Origin: DAONJL01 sp035405645 [NCBI: bacterium]
GTDB taxonomy: Bacteria > JAGOBX01 > DAONJL01
DNA length: 64,000 nt
Assembly (NCBI GenBank): GCA_035405645.1
Contig: DAONJL010000002.1
Coordinates: forward strand, 1 to 64,000
Reading direction: 5' to 3'
The first letter of the stretch is position 1, and every line of letters begins with the position of its first letter. The position numbers and the translations under genes are program-made. Positions 49,601 to 56,725 of this stretch are shown here, piece by piece. The notes beneath the pieces were generated by a model. The model was not told the DNA's origin and did not search any database. It saw only the letters and a program-made list of their open reading frames with translations.

Positions 49601-50027
49601 TATTCAAGCTGGTTCTGAATATATATATTTATTAACAAGTGTTGATAGTTTTACAAATGAATCAAATTATTCTGATAGTGTATTTGCCAAAAATATCATA
49701 GTGATAATTGATACAAATAATGTAAGCACAAAATTGCCAGGTGATACTTTTGATATAAATATAAATATAAAAAATACAGGATTTTCACGAATAACAAATC
49801 CAGTGTTATATTTTAATTTGCCATCTAATTGTTTATTTGATACAGTATTTTTAAATTTAGCAGATAGTATTCAATTCTCTTTTTTATCTGATTCAAACTG
49901 GTATGATACGCCTATTAGTGAAAATATTGAAAAGATAAAATTAATTTATACTGATGATACTTTTTATCCATTAATTAATTTAAATGATATTAATGATTCA
50001 TTTGCAATAAGATTAAAAATTAAATAA
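43647..50027 (+). CDS. Giant exported protein with invasin-like Big domains and three lamin-tail domains
   Basis: This 2,126-residue protein has a signal peptide at 1 to about 20. Many Big_1/invasin-type domains recur with the pattern DTIIQP, a spacer, NNG/SSGxCTGY and a YSTxxGT strand. Two jelly-roll-like domains begin FFDNFEYG (about 127) and LPFIEQFP (about 765). Three lamin-tail (LTD) domains start WVVINEIAF (about 415), LVINELMYNP (about 1120) and IIINEIMYYP (about 1573), each with the (Y/F)ELYN or IELYN strand. A fibronectin III-like domain starts at about 1922 (PSPPTNIT). The last 110 residues look like the DUF11-type end of the 32389 protein. No sorting tail or enzyme domain is visible. 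Bacterial LTDs sit in large secreted proteins, so a surface or matrix role is likely. Confidence 0.8.
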   Translation: MKIIFNLFIFFLFVTIAIFPYNPSPDSSTITTTTNIFADGGESMAVVVVTIRDTTGVRYSNIQVILESTRGNTDTIIQPSYTDNNGMCTGYVYSTTSGTTYIRAYDVSDGFYLTDSKPIYFIAVKAYPFFDNFEYGAAGGQASYYYDWTSGQLNMSELTQLWQHGIPVGDDAIDNDGLGPASAISGSYVWGTDLDNEYSRSGNDIYNQYMWLRSPNIDLRTAYRPLLIFYDWLDIEGANYDFCRLLIRNSKSASEEYYLADAYQTDHLWQRQVFNIPSNFIGKIIYIQFQLHSDPGEEDAGWYIDDFYVREKADTSNSTLSANKNSLNVDYNETAIITINAKDYFGNSLAYVPVKLISSRGSIDTITPDSTFTTSSGTATFTLSTSTSGNFILYAYADSELLATSLNMNVYSRKQWVVINEIAFAGDSTGNYQYVELYNTTDTNINLTGWKFGNYYDTITTAEFSEKTINAKSYFLIERSEITTTATGDLISTNLKIRNSGDNLYLFDERNIIIDSAIFLSGWTAGDSSNYKAAERITGSNLWDTANNVIFLNNETRLAYGSPKAVNTAGISDFYSTMSCTITNLVVGNTIAISVLIKNYDNQPISNIGVKLETNRSGYDTITQPVVTNSSGYCTGYLYSTCAGTSIISISSPNNLTDSISIYWKADTVSKTKSFLTYSSPGGINENVQIIITYLDKFNNPVSGETGIIVSTADTKIQPTTLSDTNGNLIAYLSHSTANTIVFYVKYSADTLTTSGTIVFENLLKLPFIEQFPTTTFNSTGLWADSSGGVSIVATANAEPSEPNSLRLTNSGSVRTKSIDLSKYTPTDVEAYFYYELGTGGNAPTIADEVKVEIYLNTGWYEAFRLLFFPYYTTSFAKRTITLPISAFHTGFKLRFTTTDTNNGYYFLDDITIKALPSAQTTILTATTNIIADNNDSCLVSVFVRDAANIPLSGETVYLYSSRSSADTILTNPVVSNSSGTAYFYVKSTLSGTAVFSAVINNITIIDTAECYFRSGTVDTFASIVSAQSNVVGNGKTQAKVTIQLLDYYKNPVPDKYVQISSNDANDTIIQSSSPSDSMGYVYAYVISNDTGQSIITAINTSDSQTLFDTAIINFIEPQLVINELMYNPKGTDPNDEWFELYNATNHLIFYDTFYITDGEDTIIFKNFLLDSNSYYVLAYSANDGGEKISVDTVYGTIAPNFQLSNTGETITIYDSQFILIDELYYTNLYSNPPRLDDNQGRTLEKIEPEGSSTSSDNFDKSEIDSGTPGQINTVRVKNSILLCSDTIIYNVNNDSTIINIYIKDSHNNPVPNVNVKLKSSRNNDTIIQPVSFTDNNGFCTAIFLSDTAGYATITIETPAGTNTSLQLLVKNNFSGSTMYVTKHTTADTFDSAVITVYFKNNLGQPIVGETVVLSSDRTMYDTILNNYTLTNSYGTAIIYVQSNKIGTSVISVIEPADFAATVSLTVSAGTVSLITSTISSQHSGIINLEEVEITVQLLDYFNNPISNKWIKLFSSNSNDTIIQPTNPTNDSGIAIGYVYSPNVGISYITAADTSDSIMLSDSTYINFIEKKIIINEIMYYPASGDNAESEWIELYNISSETINLSGWYIKDNADSFIFPAGSYIVPDSYFLLEYSEAATIKAANAIYGNSAPNLILANSSESLLLYDTQQNLVDYLQYSASWDVNAAGTGKSLERISSTIETNNSINWQASSIIYGTPASLNTTKYRNTTLTLVKNNGIANGIDSNVIKIVVKDVNNNIYTKGLQLGVSSNRANDTIIIEPSITDTSGITYIYILSNDSNNAIISIDTPVGITANTITINFVYDSRCQITILTPATEIYTNTNIIITGTASNARTGDSVYLYQNSILTNTTIIQTGDTYFIFNNVQLYDTEINYYVRIITFAGYDTISTSKKIYYDTIAPSPPTNITISSIRTTSETMIIINWTNVTVNDLAGYNIYRDTDFDFKYSKINNSLIIDTNYYYDTDIQAGSEYIYLLTSVDSFTNESNYSDSVFAKNIIVIIDTNNVSTKLPGDTFDININIKNTGFSRITNPVLYFNLPSNCLFDTVFLNLADSIQFSFLSDSNWYDTPISENIEKIKLIYTDDTFYPLINLNDINDSFAIRLKIK

Positions 50028-50035
50028 ATAAAAAC

Positions 50036-50064
50036 TTGTCAAACGAAGAATAAAAAAATAAAAT
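50036..50064 (+). promoter_or_regulatory. Sigma70-type promoter of the EFR1 gene
   Basis: TTGTCA at 50036-50041, a 17-base spacer and TAAAAT at 50059-50064, followed by TAGGAGGTG at about 50075-50083. Its presence argues that the frameshifted gene downstream is still transcribed. Confidence 0.6.
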
Positions 50065-50089
50065 ATAAAAAAAATAGGAGGTGAAAAGA

Positions 50090-50880
50090 ATGAAAAATAT
50101 AATATATTATTTTTCAGGAACAGGAAATTCATATTTTATAGCGCGTGAAATATCATTAAAATTAAATGATGCTGGTTTAATATCTATTTCAAAGGAATTA
50201 AAAAAAATGAACCAATAAAAATTGGAAAAGATATTGAACGAGTAGGAATAGTTTTTCCTGTTTATGTTTGGGGTATGCCGAGGATAGTAGATAGATTTAT
50301 TAGCAAAATAGAATTTGAAGATAAACCATATATTTTTGGATTAATGAATTATGGTGGTTTTGGCGCTGCTACACTCGAACAATTAAATAAAAGATTAAAA
50401 GAAAAAGAAATAGAATTATCAGCAGGTTTTGGAATAAGGATGCCAGGTAATTATATTCCACTATATGGTGCTGATTCTATACAAAAACAAAAAACAACTT
50501 TTGAAAAAGCAAAATTAAAAATAGAAGAAATAACAAAAATAATTTTAGAAAAAAGAAAATACAAAATAGAAAAAAGTTTTTGGTTATTAAATTTTTTATT
50601 TACAAATATAATTTATAATTTAGGCATAAAAAAGATGTCAGAAAAAGATAAAAATTTTTGGACAAATGAAAAATGTAATAAATGTAAACTATGTATAAAT
50701 ATATGCCCTGTAAATAATATTGAATTAAAAGATGATAAAATAGTATGGTTCCACAAATGTGAACAATGTATGGCTTGTATACAATGGTGTCCAGTTGAAG
50801 CAATCGAATTTGGTAAAAAAACTGTAAATAGAAAAAGATATAGACATCCTGATTTAAAGCCATCTGATTTCTTATTGTAA
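50090..50880 (+). CDS. EFR1-family ferredoxin-flavodoxin protein with a frameshift at an A8 run
   Basis: ATG 50090, behind a strong GGAGGTG, starts a flavodoxin-like domain (IIYYFSGTGNSYFIA) that stops at TAA 50216-50218. The same protein continues in the -1 frame (NEPIKIGKDIERVGIVFPVYVWGMPR onwards) to 50880. The switch lies at eight A (50197-50204): nine A would give one frame of about 264 codons. The C-terminal part has two 4Fe-4S motifs, CNKCKLCINICP and CEQCMACIQWCP. EFR1-type proteins pair a flavodoxin-fold N-terminus with a two-cluster ferredoxin and should move electrons in the cytoplasm. The cause may be a sequencing error, a true mutation, or slippage at poly-A. A second-frame ATG at 50275 alone would lack the FMN-binding half. 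Confidence 0.78.
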
Positions 50881-50886
50881 TTATCT

Positions 50887-52533
50887 ATGTCAATAAATTT
50901 TAAAAAATTTATTCTTCTTTCTTTCTTATTTCTTTTTTTATGTGTAATTGCATTTTATGTAAGAGTATATAAAATAGCAATTTTTCCTGGCTTTAATGGC
51001 GATGAATTCTGGTATGCAAATAAAGCATATTATATAGAAAAAACATCACTATTAAAAATTTTTTTTGGAATGAAAAATTACACTGGTGCATTAGTGCCAG
51101 GTATCATTTATTTTTTTAATAAAATATTTGGATTTAATTATATTGCCTGCCGTTTGGCTTCTGTTTTCTTTGGAACATTTTTAGTTGCATTAACTTTTTT
51201 GTTTGCAATTAAATATTTTGATTTTACCACTGCTTTATTTTCTACTTTATATTCTTCATTCTCTTTTTTTTTAATTGCTTATAGTAGAATTGCTACGCAA
51301 CACATCTGGGTTCCTTTTTTTTTAATTATTGCTTCTTTTCTTTTATTTGAATTTATTAAAAAAAAGAAAATTTATTATTTGATTGGCCTTGTTATTTTTA
51401 TTGGTTTTTCAATTCAACTTTTACCAATTACTATTTTATTTTTGCTTTTTGCTTTTTTTTGTTTATTATCTGATTTTAAAAAATTCAAAAAAATAATTTC
51501 TTTTAAACTTATTATTTTTTTCGTTATTTTTTTTATTATTGCAACTTCTTCTATTTTTATTTATACATCAAAAGAAGTTATCAGAATTTTTGCACTAAAT
51601 ATTTCATATATAAAAAATTATAAAATTTTATTTATTTTAAAAATATTTATTTTTAGGTTTATTGAATATTTTAATGTATTTGTTTTAACATTTGCAGGTT
51701 TGCGTTCTTTAAATTATTTCTGCGGTGTTCAACCTATTTTTTTTAATTTCATTCTTTTTTTACATATCATTTTTTTATTTCCAGTTTTTTATTTAATAAA
51801 ATCAAAAAATAAATTTGATAAATTATTATGGTTTTATATTATTTTTCATTTGTTGGCTGTTCCTTTGTTTTTAGAATTTTTTAACAAAAATATGCATTTG
51901 CCACATCTTGGTGAAGAAAGATATTTAATTATTTTTTATCCATTTTTATTTATTGCACTTTATAGAACTTATCTTTTAATTTTAAAAAATAAAACTTTTT
52001 TGCGAATTTCTATTTTTGTTTTTTTTATTCTTATTCAAATTATTTTTTATAGATTTTATTATGTAAAAATATTCTTAAAATCTGGTGGTGCAAAAAATTT
52101 AGAACGTTTAGACCATTATATTTATTCAATAAATAAAAGACCTGTGATATATGAAGCAGCAAAGTATTTAAGAAATAATTGGTATAATGATTTTAATAAT
52201 TTTGTTTTAATTGTTCCATCTTTTTGGTTATATCAACCAATAAAATATCTAACAAAAGAGGAATTTAATAATTTATTTTTCTGGCCAGAAAAAAGAATTC
52301 CAGAAATCTGGATTACTGATAATAATTTTTTACCTTATGAATATGCAACAATTGGTTTAAATAATTTTATAGAAAAATTTAAAAATAAAAAAATATATTT
52401 TTTATGCTGGAACAATAATGAAAAAAATAGGTATTTAAAACGGCTGGAAGAGATAAATAAAAAATATATACTTGAAAAAGAGTTTGAAAAACGAGATGGT
52501 GAAGTTATACTGGATTTATATAAACTTGAATGA
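50887..52533 (+). CDS. Membrane glycosyltransferase, ArnT/PMT-like (GT39/GT83 type)
   Basis: The 548-residue polytopic membrane protein has about ten hydrophobic segments. After TM1 the first loop carries the acidic PGFNGDEFWYANKAYY motif, as in PMT_2/ArnT-type lipid-linked sugar transferases, where the Asp-Glu pair is catalytic. A further HLPHLGEERYLIIFYPF segment fits the second loop. The C-terminal 150 residues form a soluble domain with a late WITDNNF segment. It would transfer a sugar from a polyprenyl carrier to an acceptor outside the cytoplasmic membrane. It starts 6 bases after the EFR1 gene. Its neighbours do not show what acceptor it uses. Confidence 0.82.
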   Translation: MSINFKKFILLSFLFLFLCVIAFYVRVYKIAIFPGFNGDEFWYANKAYYIEKTSLLKIFFGMKNYTGALVPGIIYFFNKIFGFNYIACRLASVFFGTFLVALTFLFAIKYFDFTTALFSTLYSSFSFFLIAYSRIATQHIWVPFFLIIASFLLFEFIKKKKIYYLIGLVIFIGFSIQLLPITILFLLFAFFCLLSDFKKFKKIISFKLIIFFVIFFIIATSSIFIYTSKEVIRIFALNISYIKNYKILFILKIFIFRFIEYFNVFVLTFAGLRSLNYFCGVQPIFFNFILFLHIIFLFPVFYLIKSKNKFDKLLWFYIIFHLLAVPLFLEFFNKNMHLPHLGEERYLIIFYPFLFIALYRTYLLILKNKTFLRISIFVFFILIQIIFYRFYYVKIFLKSGGAKNLERLDHYIYSINKRPVIYEAAKYLRNNWYNDFNNFVLIVPSFWLYQPIKYLTKEEFNNLFFWPEKRIPEIWITDNNFLPYEYATIGLNNFIEKFKNKKIYFLCWNNNEKNRYLKRLEEINKKYILEKEFEKRDGEVILDLYKLE

Positions 52534-52672
52534 TTAAAATAGATTATAAAAAGGTGATTAATAAAATTTCAATTAAAGGCAAAATAAATAATAAATTTAA
52601 GCATCTACAATTTAAAATTTAAATATTAGTTAAAAAATTTATTTCTTTTTTTTATTTTTTACTAATTTTTTA

Positions 52673-52702
52673 TTGACATAAATTTAAAAGTAATTTTAAA
52701 AT
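52673..52702 (+). promoter_or_regulatory. Promoter of the sulfhydrogenase operon
   Basis: TTGACA at 52673-52678, an 18-base spacer and TAAAAT at 52697-52702, then a TGGAGGG ribosome site at about 52723-52729. The rest of the 201-base gap is AT-rich with no frame. Confidence 0.6.
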
Positions 52703-52734
52703 TTTGCAATATAAATTTTTAATGGAGGGAAATA

Positions 52735-54630
52735 ATGACAAAAATATTATTAACAATCAGAACATTAAATGAACTTATAAAAAATTGGTCAAAAGAAAAT
52801 AAAGTAATAGCACCATTAAAAAAATACGAAACAATAGAGCATAAAAAATATTATTTTGATGAAGTAAAAAATCCAGAAGATATTGAATGGAATTATATAA
52901 CAACAATAAGACCACCAAAAGAATATGTTTATCCACATCAACAAACATTATTAAAATACAAAGAGAATCAGATTCAATTGACATTCGACAATTCACCACA
53001 AATTTTAATTGGTTTACATCCCTGTGATATTCACTCAATAAATTTACTCGAAGTTTCTTTTAAAGGTGAAGGTAATATTGATAGAAATTATTTTGAAAAA
53101 AGAAATGCCACAACAATTATTGGTATGGATTGCAAAACAAAATGTGATAAATCTTTTTGTGTATCAATGGGCACTTATAAAATATCAGAAGGTTATGATG
53201 CTTATATTCGATTTATTGAAAATGATATTTTATTGATTGAAATAAAAACAGAAAAAGGAGAAAAATTATTTAAAAATGCACAGAGTGAACTAATAAATAA
53301 TAAAATAATAAGTAAAGAACAAAAAGTAATAGAAGAGCGAAATAAATTATTCACAGAAAGTGAATTTACATTAACAAAAAATGAAATACCTACATTGCTC
53401 GAAAAATCTTATAATTCTTTATTATGGAAAGATATAGGACAAAAATGTTTATCCTGTGGTTCGTGTAATATTGTTTGCCCAACCTGTTTTTGTTTTGATG
53501 TGCGTGATGAAAATGATTTAACAATAACATCAGGCGAACGCAAAAGATATTGGGATGCTTGTCAATTAAAAGATTTTACAAGAGTAGCAGGGAATGAAGT
53601 ATTTAGAAAAACACGCGAAGGAAGAAATCGTCATCGTATTTTTAGAAAGTTCAAATATTTATTTGATAGATATGATAATTTTTATTGTATTGGTTGTGGT
53701 AGATGCAATCGTGCTTGTCTCGCTGAAATTAATATTGTTAATATAATAAATGATTTATATAAAGAATATAAAGAAACAAAGACAATTAAACCAGTTCCTT
53801 TTGTTGTGAAAGGCGAATCAATCTATGAACCAAAATTAGCAAAGATAGTAAAAATGGAACAATTTACTGAAAAAGAAAAATGGTTTGAATTTGTTTTTGA
53901 AGATGGTTCTGATTTAGGCCATATGCCAGGGCAATTCGTATCAGTATCAGTTTTTGGTGTTGGCGAAGCACCAATATCAATCACATCATCACCAACAAAA
54001 AAAGGGTCATTTGAATTATGTTTAAGAAAAATTGGTAATGTAACAGAAAAATTACATCAGTTAAAAGTTGGTGATAAAGTTGGTATTCGTGGACCATTTG
54101 GTCGTGGTTTCCCATATAATAAAATGTATCATAAAGATATATTATTTGTTTGTGGTGGTTTGGGATTAATACCTGCTCGTTCACTTATAAACTACATACT
54201 GGATAATAGAAATCAATTTGGAAAAATGATAATTTTATATGGTTGTAAAACACCAGAAGAAATACTATATCGTAATGAAATAAAAATGTGGGAATCAAGA
54301 GATGATGTAGAATTTCATATAACAGTAGATAAAGCAGATGAAAATTGGAAAGGCAATAAAGGCGTGATTACAACATTATTTAGTAAAATAAAAATAAATC
54401 CATTAAATACAGTTGCTGTTATAGTTGGTCCGCCAATTATGTATAAATTTGTTATGATGGAACTATTTGCAAAAAATATTTTACACGATAATATTTATAT
54501 GTCATTAGAAAGACGGATGAAATGCGGAGTTGGAAAATGTGGGCACTGTCAAATAAATGGTGTATATGTATGTCAGGAAGGTCCTGTTTTCTCTTATTCA
54601 GAAATCAAAAACCTCGAGGAGGCGATATAA
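52735..54630 (+). CDS. Fused sulfhydrogenase beta-gamma subunit (HydB-HydG)
   Basis: One uninterrupted 631-residue frame joins two subunits that are separate in Pyrococcus-type sulfhydrogenases. Residues 1 to about 340 match HydB: LIGLHPCDIHSINLL, then ferredoxin motifs CLSCGSCNIVCPTC at about 236 and CIGCGRCNRAC at about 318. Residues about 345-631 match HydG, a ferredoxin-reductase-type module: an FAD segment APISITSSP, the NAD(P) loop VCGGLGLIPARS and a C-terminal 2Fe-2S site KCGVGKCGHCQINGVYVC. It would carry electrons between NAD(P)H and the NiFe heterodimer encoded by the next two genes. The join near residue 340 shows no stop, so the fusion appears real. Confidence 0.9.
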   Translation: MTKILLTIRTLNELIKNWSKENKVIAPLKKYETIEHKKYYFDEVKNPEDIEWNYITTIRPPKEYVYPHQQTLLKYKENQIQLTFDNSPQILIGLHPCDIHSINLLEVSFKGEGNIDRNYFEKRNATTIIGMDCKTKCDKSFCVSMGTYKISEGYDAYIRFIENDILLIEIKTEKGEKLFKNAQSELINNKIISKEQKVIEERNKLFTESEFTLTKNEIPTLLEKSYNSLLWKDIGQKCLSCGSCNIVCPTCFCFDVRDENDLTITSGERKRYWDACQLKDFTRVAGNEVFRKTREGRNRHRIFRKFKYLFDRYDNFYCIGCGRCNRACLAEINIVNIINDLYKEYKETKTIKPVPFVVKGESIYEPKLAKIVKMEQFTEKEKWFEFVFEDGSDLGHMPGQFVSVSVFGVGEAPISITSSPTKKGSFELCLRKIGNVTEKLHQLKVGDKVGIRGPFGRGFPYNKMYHKDILFVCGGLGLIPARSLINYILDNRNQFGKMIILYGCKTPEEILYRNEIKMWESRDDVEFHITVDKADENWKGNKGVITTLFSKIKINPLNTVAVIVGPPIMYKFVMMELFAKNILHDNIYMSLERRMKCGVGKCGHCQINGVYVCQEGPVFSYSEIKNLEEAI

Positions 54631-55392
54631 ATGTCAAAAGTAAGAGTTGCTTTTTTTGATTTTGCTTGCTGTGAAGGTTGTCAATTAAATGTCCTTAATT
54701 GTGAAGATAAATTACTTGATATATTAAATAACATAGAAATAGTAAATTTTCGTGAAGCAATGTCAGAGGCATCAGATAATTATGATATTGCTTTTATAGA
54801 AGGAAGTATAACACGCGAGTGTGATATACCTCGCTTAAAAAAAATAAGAGAAAATGCAAAAATATTAATTACACTTGGAAGTTGTTCTTCTATTGGTGGA
54901 GTTAATGCAATAAAAAATAATTTTGATTTAGAAGATGTTCGAAATGAAGTTTATGGAAATCAAAAAGATTATTTTGAAACAACACTTGCAAGACCAATTG
55001 ATGCTGTTGTCAAGGTTGATTATAAAATTTATGGTTGCCCTATTCATCGTGAAGAATTTGTCCGTATTATTACATCATTACTTGCTGGTCAGCAGCCATA
55101 TATACCAAATCATCCAGTCTGTGTTGAATGCAAACTAAAAGATAATTTCTGTGTTTTTGATAAAGGTATGACCTGTCTTGGTCCACTAACGCGTGCTGGG
55201 TGCGGTGCACGATGTCCATCAGAAGGAAATTATTGTGTTGGTTGTCGTGGGATGGTTGATGAACCAGAAGTAAATGCGCACTTTGATATTTTGAAAAAAT
55301 ATAATCTTTCAATTGATGATATAAAAAATAAATTTGAAATTTACTATTCTTATTATAGAAAAAAATTTGAAAATATTTACAATGCGAGGTAA
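54631..55392 (+). CDS. hydD: Sulfhydrogenase delta subunit (NiFe hydrogenase small subunit)
   Basis: The 253-residue small subunit has no Tat signal, as expected for the cytoplasmic group 3 enzyme. The proximal-cluster motif CCEGCQLN begins at residue 13. The second group is in LGSCSSIGG, and YGCPIHREE follows. Further Cys sets (CVECKLKDNFC, CLGPLTRAGCGARCP and YCVGCRG) bind the medial and distal clusters. The subunit wires the NiFe site in the large subunit to the HydB-HydG protein. It starts directly after the stop of the fused subunit and ends 3 bases before the large subunit, so all three are made together. Confidence 0.95.
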   Translation: MSKVRVAFFDFACCEGCQLNVLNCEDKLLDILNNIEIVNFREAMSEASDNYDIAFIEGSITRECDIPRLKKIRENAKILITLGSCSSIGGVNAIKNNFDLEDVRNEVYGNQKDYFETTLARPIDAVVKVDYKIYGCPIHREEFVRIITSLLAGQQPYIPNHPVCVECKLKDNFCVFDKGMTCLGPLTRAGCGARCPSEGNYCVGCRGMVDEPEVNAHFDILKKYNLSIDDIKNKFEIYYSYYRKKFENIYNAR

Positions 55393-55395
55393 TTT

Positions 55396-56685
55396 ATGAT
55401 GAAAGATTTAAATATTTCAGTAAAACATTTAACAAGAGTCGAAGGACATGGTAATATTGAAGTTGATATAAAAAATGGTGAAATTCTAAAATGTCAATTA
55501 GATATAGTTGAAGCACCTCGTTTCTTTGAAGCAATGGTTAGAGGCAAAAGTTATTTTGAAGTGCCTCATATTACTTCAAGAATTTGTGGAATCTGTTCGA
55601 TTGGTCATACTTTTGCATCTATTCAGGCAGTTGAAGATGCATTTGATTTTAAACCTGATGAGACAACAATGTTATTACGAAAATTATTATTGCACGGCGA
55701 AACATTACAAAGTCATACTTTGCATATTTATTTTTTAGCTGCACCTGATTTCTTAAAAGCACCAAGTGTTTTTCCTTTATTAAATACACATCCTGATGTA
55801 GTAAAACGAGCATTAAGAATGAAATGGCTTGCAAATTATATTTGTGATAAAATAGGTGGCAGAACAGTTCATCCAATTTCAACAAGACCAGGTGGCTTTA
55901 CAAAATATCCAACAAAAGAATCATTATTAGATTTAAAAGAAAAATTAACAAAAGGAATTGAAGATTTAAATGAAACAGTAAAATTATTCAAGACTTTAAA
56001 AATGCCTGAATTTGAAAGAAAAACAGAATTTATTTCATTAAAAAGTGTAAATGAATATCCATTTTATGATGGTGATTTACTTTCATCTGAAGGTTATAGT
56101 GTTTCAAAAAAAGAATACAGAAAAGTAACAAATGAATTTATTGTAAAACATTCAACAGCAAAACATTGTAAAGCAAAATTAGATTCTATTATGGTTGGTG
56201 CACTTGCAAGAGTAAATAATAATTTTAATTTATTAAATAAAGAAGCAAAAGCAGCAGCAACAGAGTTAAATTTCAAACCAATTTGTTATAATCCTTTTAT
56301 GAATAATATTGCACAACTAATTGAAATTGTGCATGCTCATTATGATTCTATTCGTTTAATTGATTTATTACTTGATTGTGATTTATCAACGCCTTCTTAT
56401 GATATAACACCAAAAGCAGGAGAAGGTGTGGGTGCTGTTGAAGTGCCACGTGGTATTTTATATCATAACTATATTTTTGATGAAAAGGGAAAATTAGTAA
56501 AAGCAAATTGTATAATTCCAACTAATCAAAATCTTGAAAATATCGACCTTGATATGAAAGCATTAGTTCCTAAAATACTTGATAAATCAAAAGAAGAAAT
56601 AACTTTATTACTTGAAATGCTTGTTCGCGCTTATGATCCATGCATTTCTTGTTCAACACATTTATTAAATGTTTCATTTAAATAA
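55396..56685 (+). CDS. hydA: Sulfhydrogenase alpha subunit (NiFe hydrogenase large subunit)
   Basis: The 429-residue large subunit has both NiFe ligand pairs: RICGIC with Cys64 and Cys67, and DPCISCSTH with Cys416 and Cys419. The N-terminal RVEGHGNIEV strand is typical. Seven residues after His422 form a short tail expected to be cut off by a maturation protease once nickel is in place; no such protease or Hyp gene is in the window. With HydD and HydB-HydG it forms a cytoplasmic group 3b-type NAD(P)-linked hydrogenase that can also reduce polysulfide in known cases. It starts ATGATG after GAGGTAA; either Met could be first. Confidence 0.96.
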   Translation: MMKDLNISVKHLTRVEGHGNIEVDIKNGEILKCQLDIVEAPRFFEAMVRGKSYFEVPHITSRICGICSIGHTFASIQAVEDAFDFKPDETTMLLRKLLLHGETLQSHTLHIYFLAAPDFLKAPSVFPLLNTHPDVVKRALRMKWLANYICDKIGGRTVHPISTRPGGFTKYPTKESLLDLKEKLTKGIEDLNETVKLFKTLKMPEFERKTEFISLKSVNEYPFYDGDLLSSEGYSVSKKEYRKVTNEFIVKHSTAKHCKAKLDSIMVGALARVNNNFNLLNKEAKAAATELNFKPICYNPFMNNIAQLIEIVHAHYDSIRLIDLLLDCDLSTPSYDITPKAGEGVGAVEVPRGILYHNYIFDEKGKLVKANCIIPTNQNLENIDLDMKALVPKILDKSKEEITLLLEMLVRAYDPCISCSTHLLNVSFK

Positions 56686-56725
56686 AAAATAAATTTTACA
56701 AAAATTAGGAAAAATATTTAAAGTT

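Noticed and set aside
35566-50027. Giant genes as polyketide or peptide synthetases
   Set aside because: No carrier, condensation or adenylation motifs occur; signal peptides and beta-domain repeats show they are secreted structural proteins.
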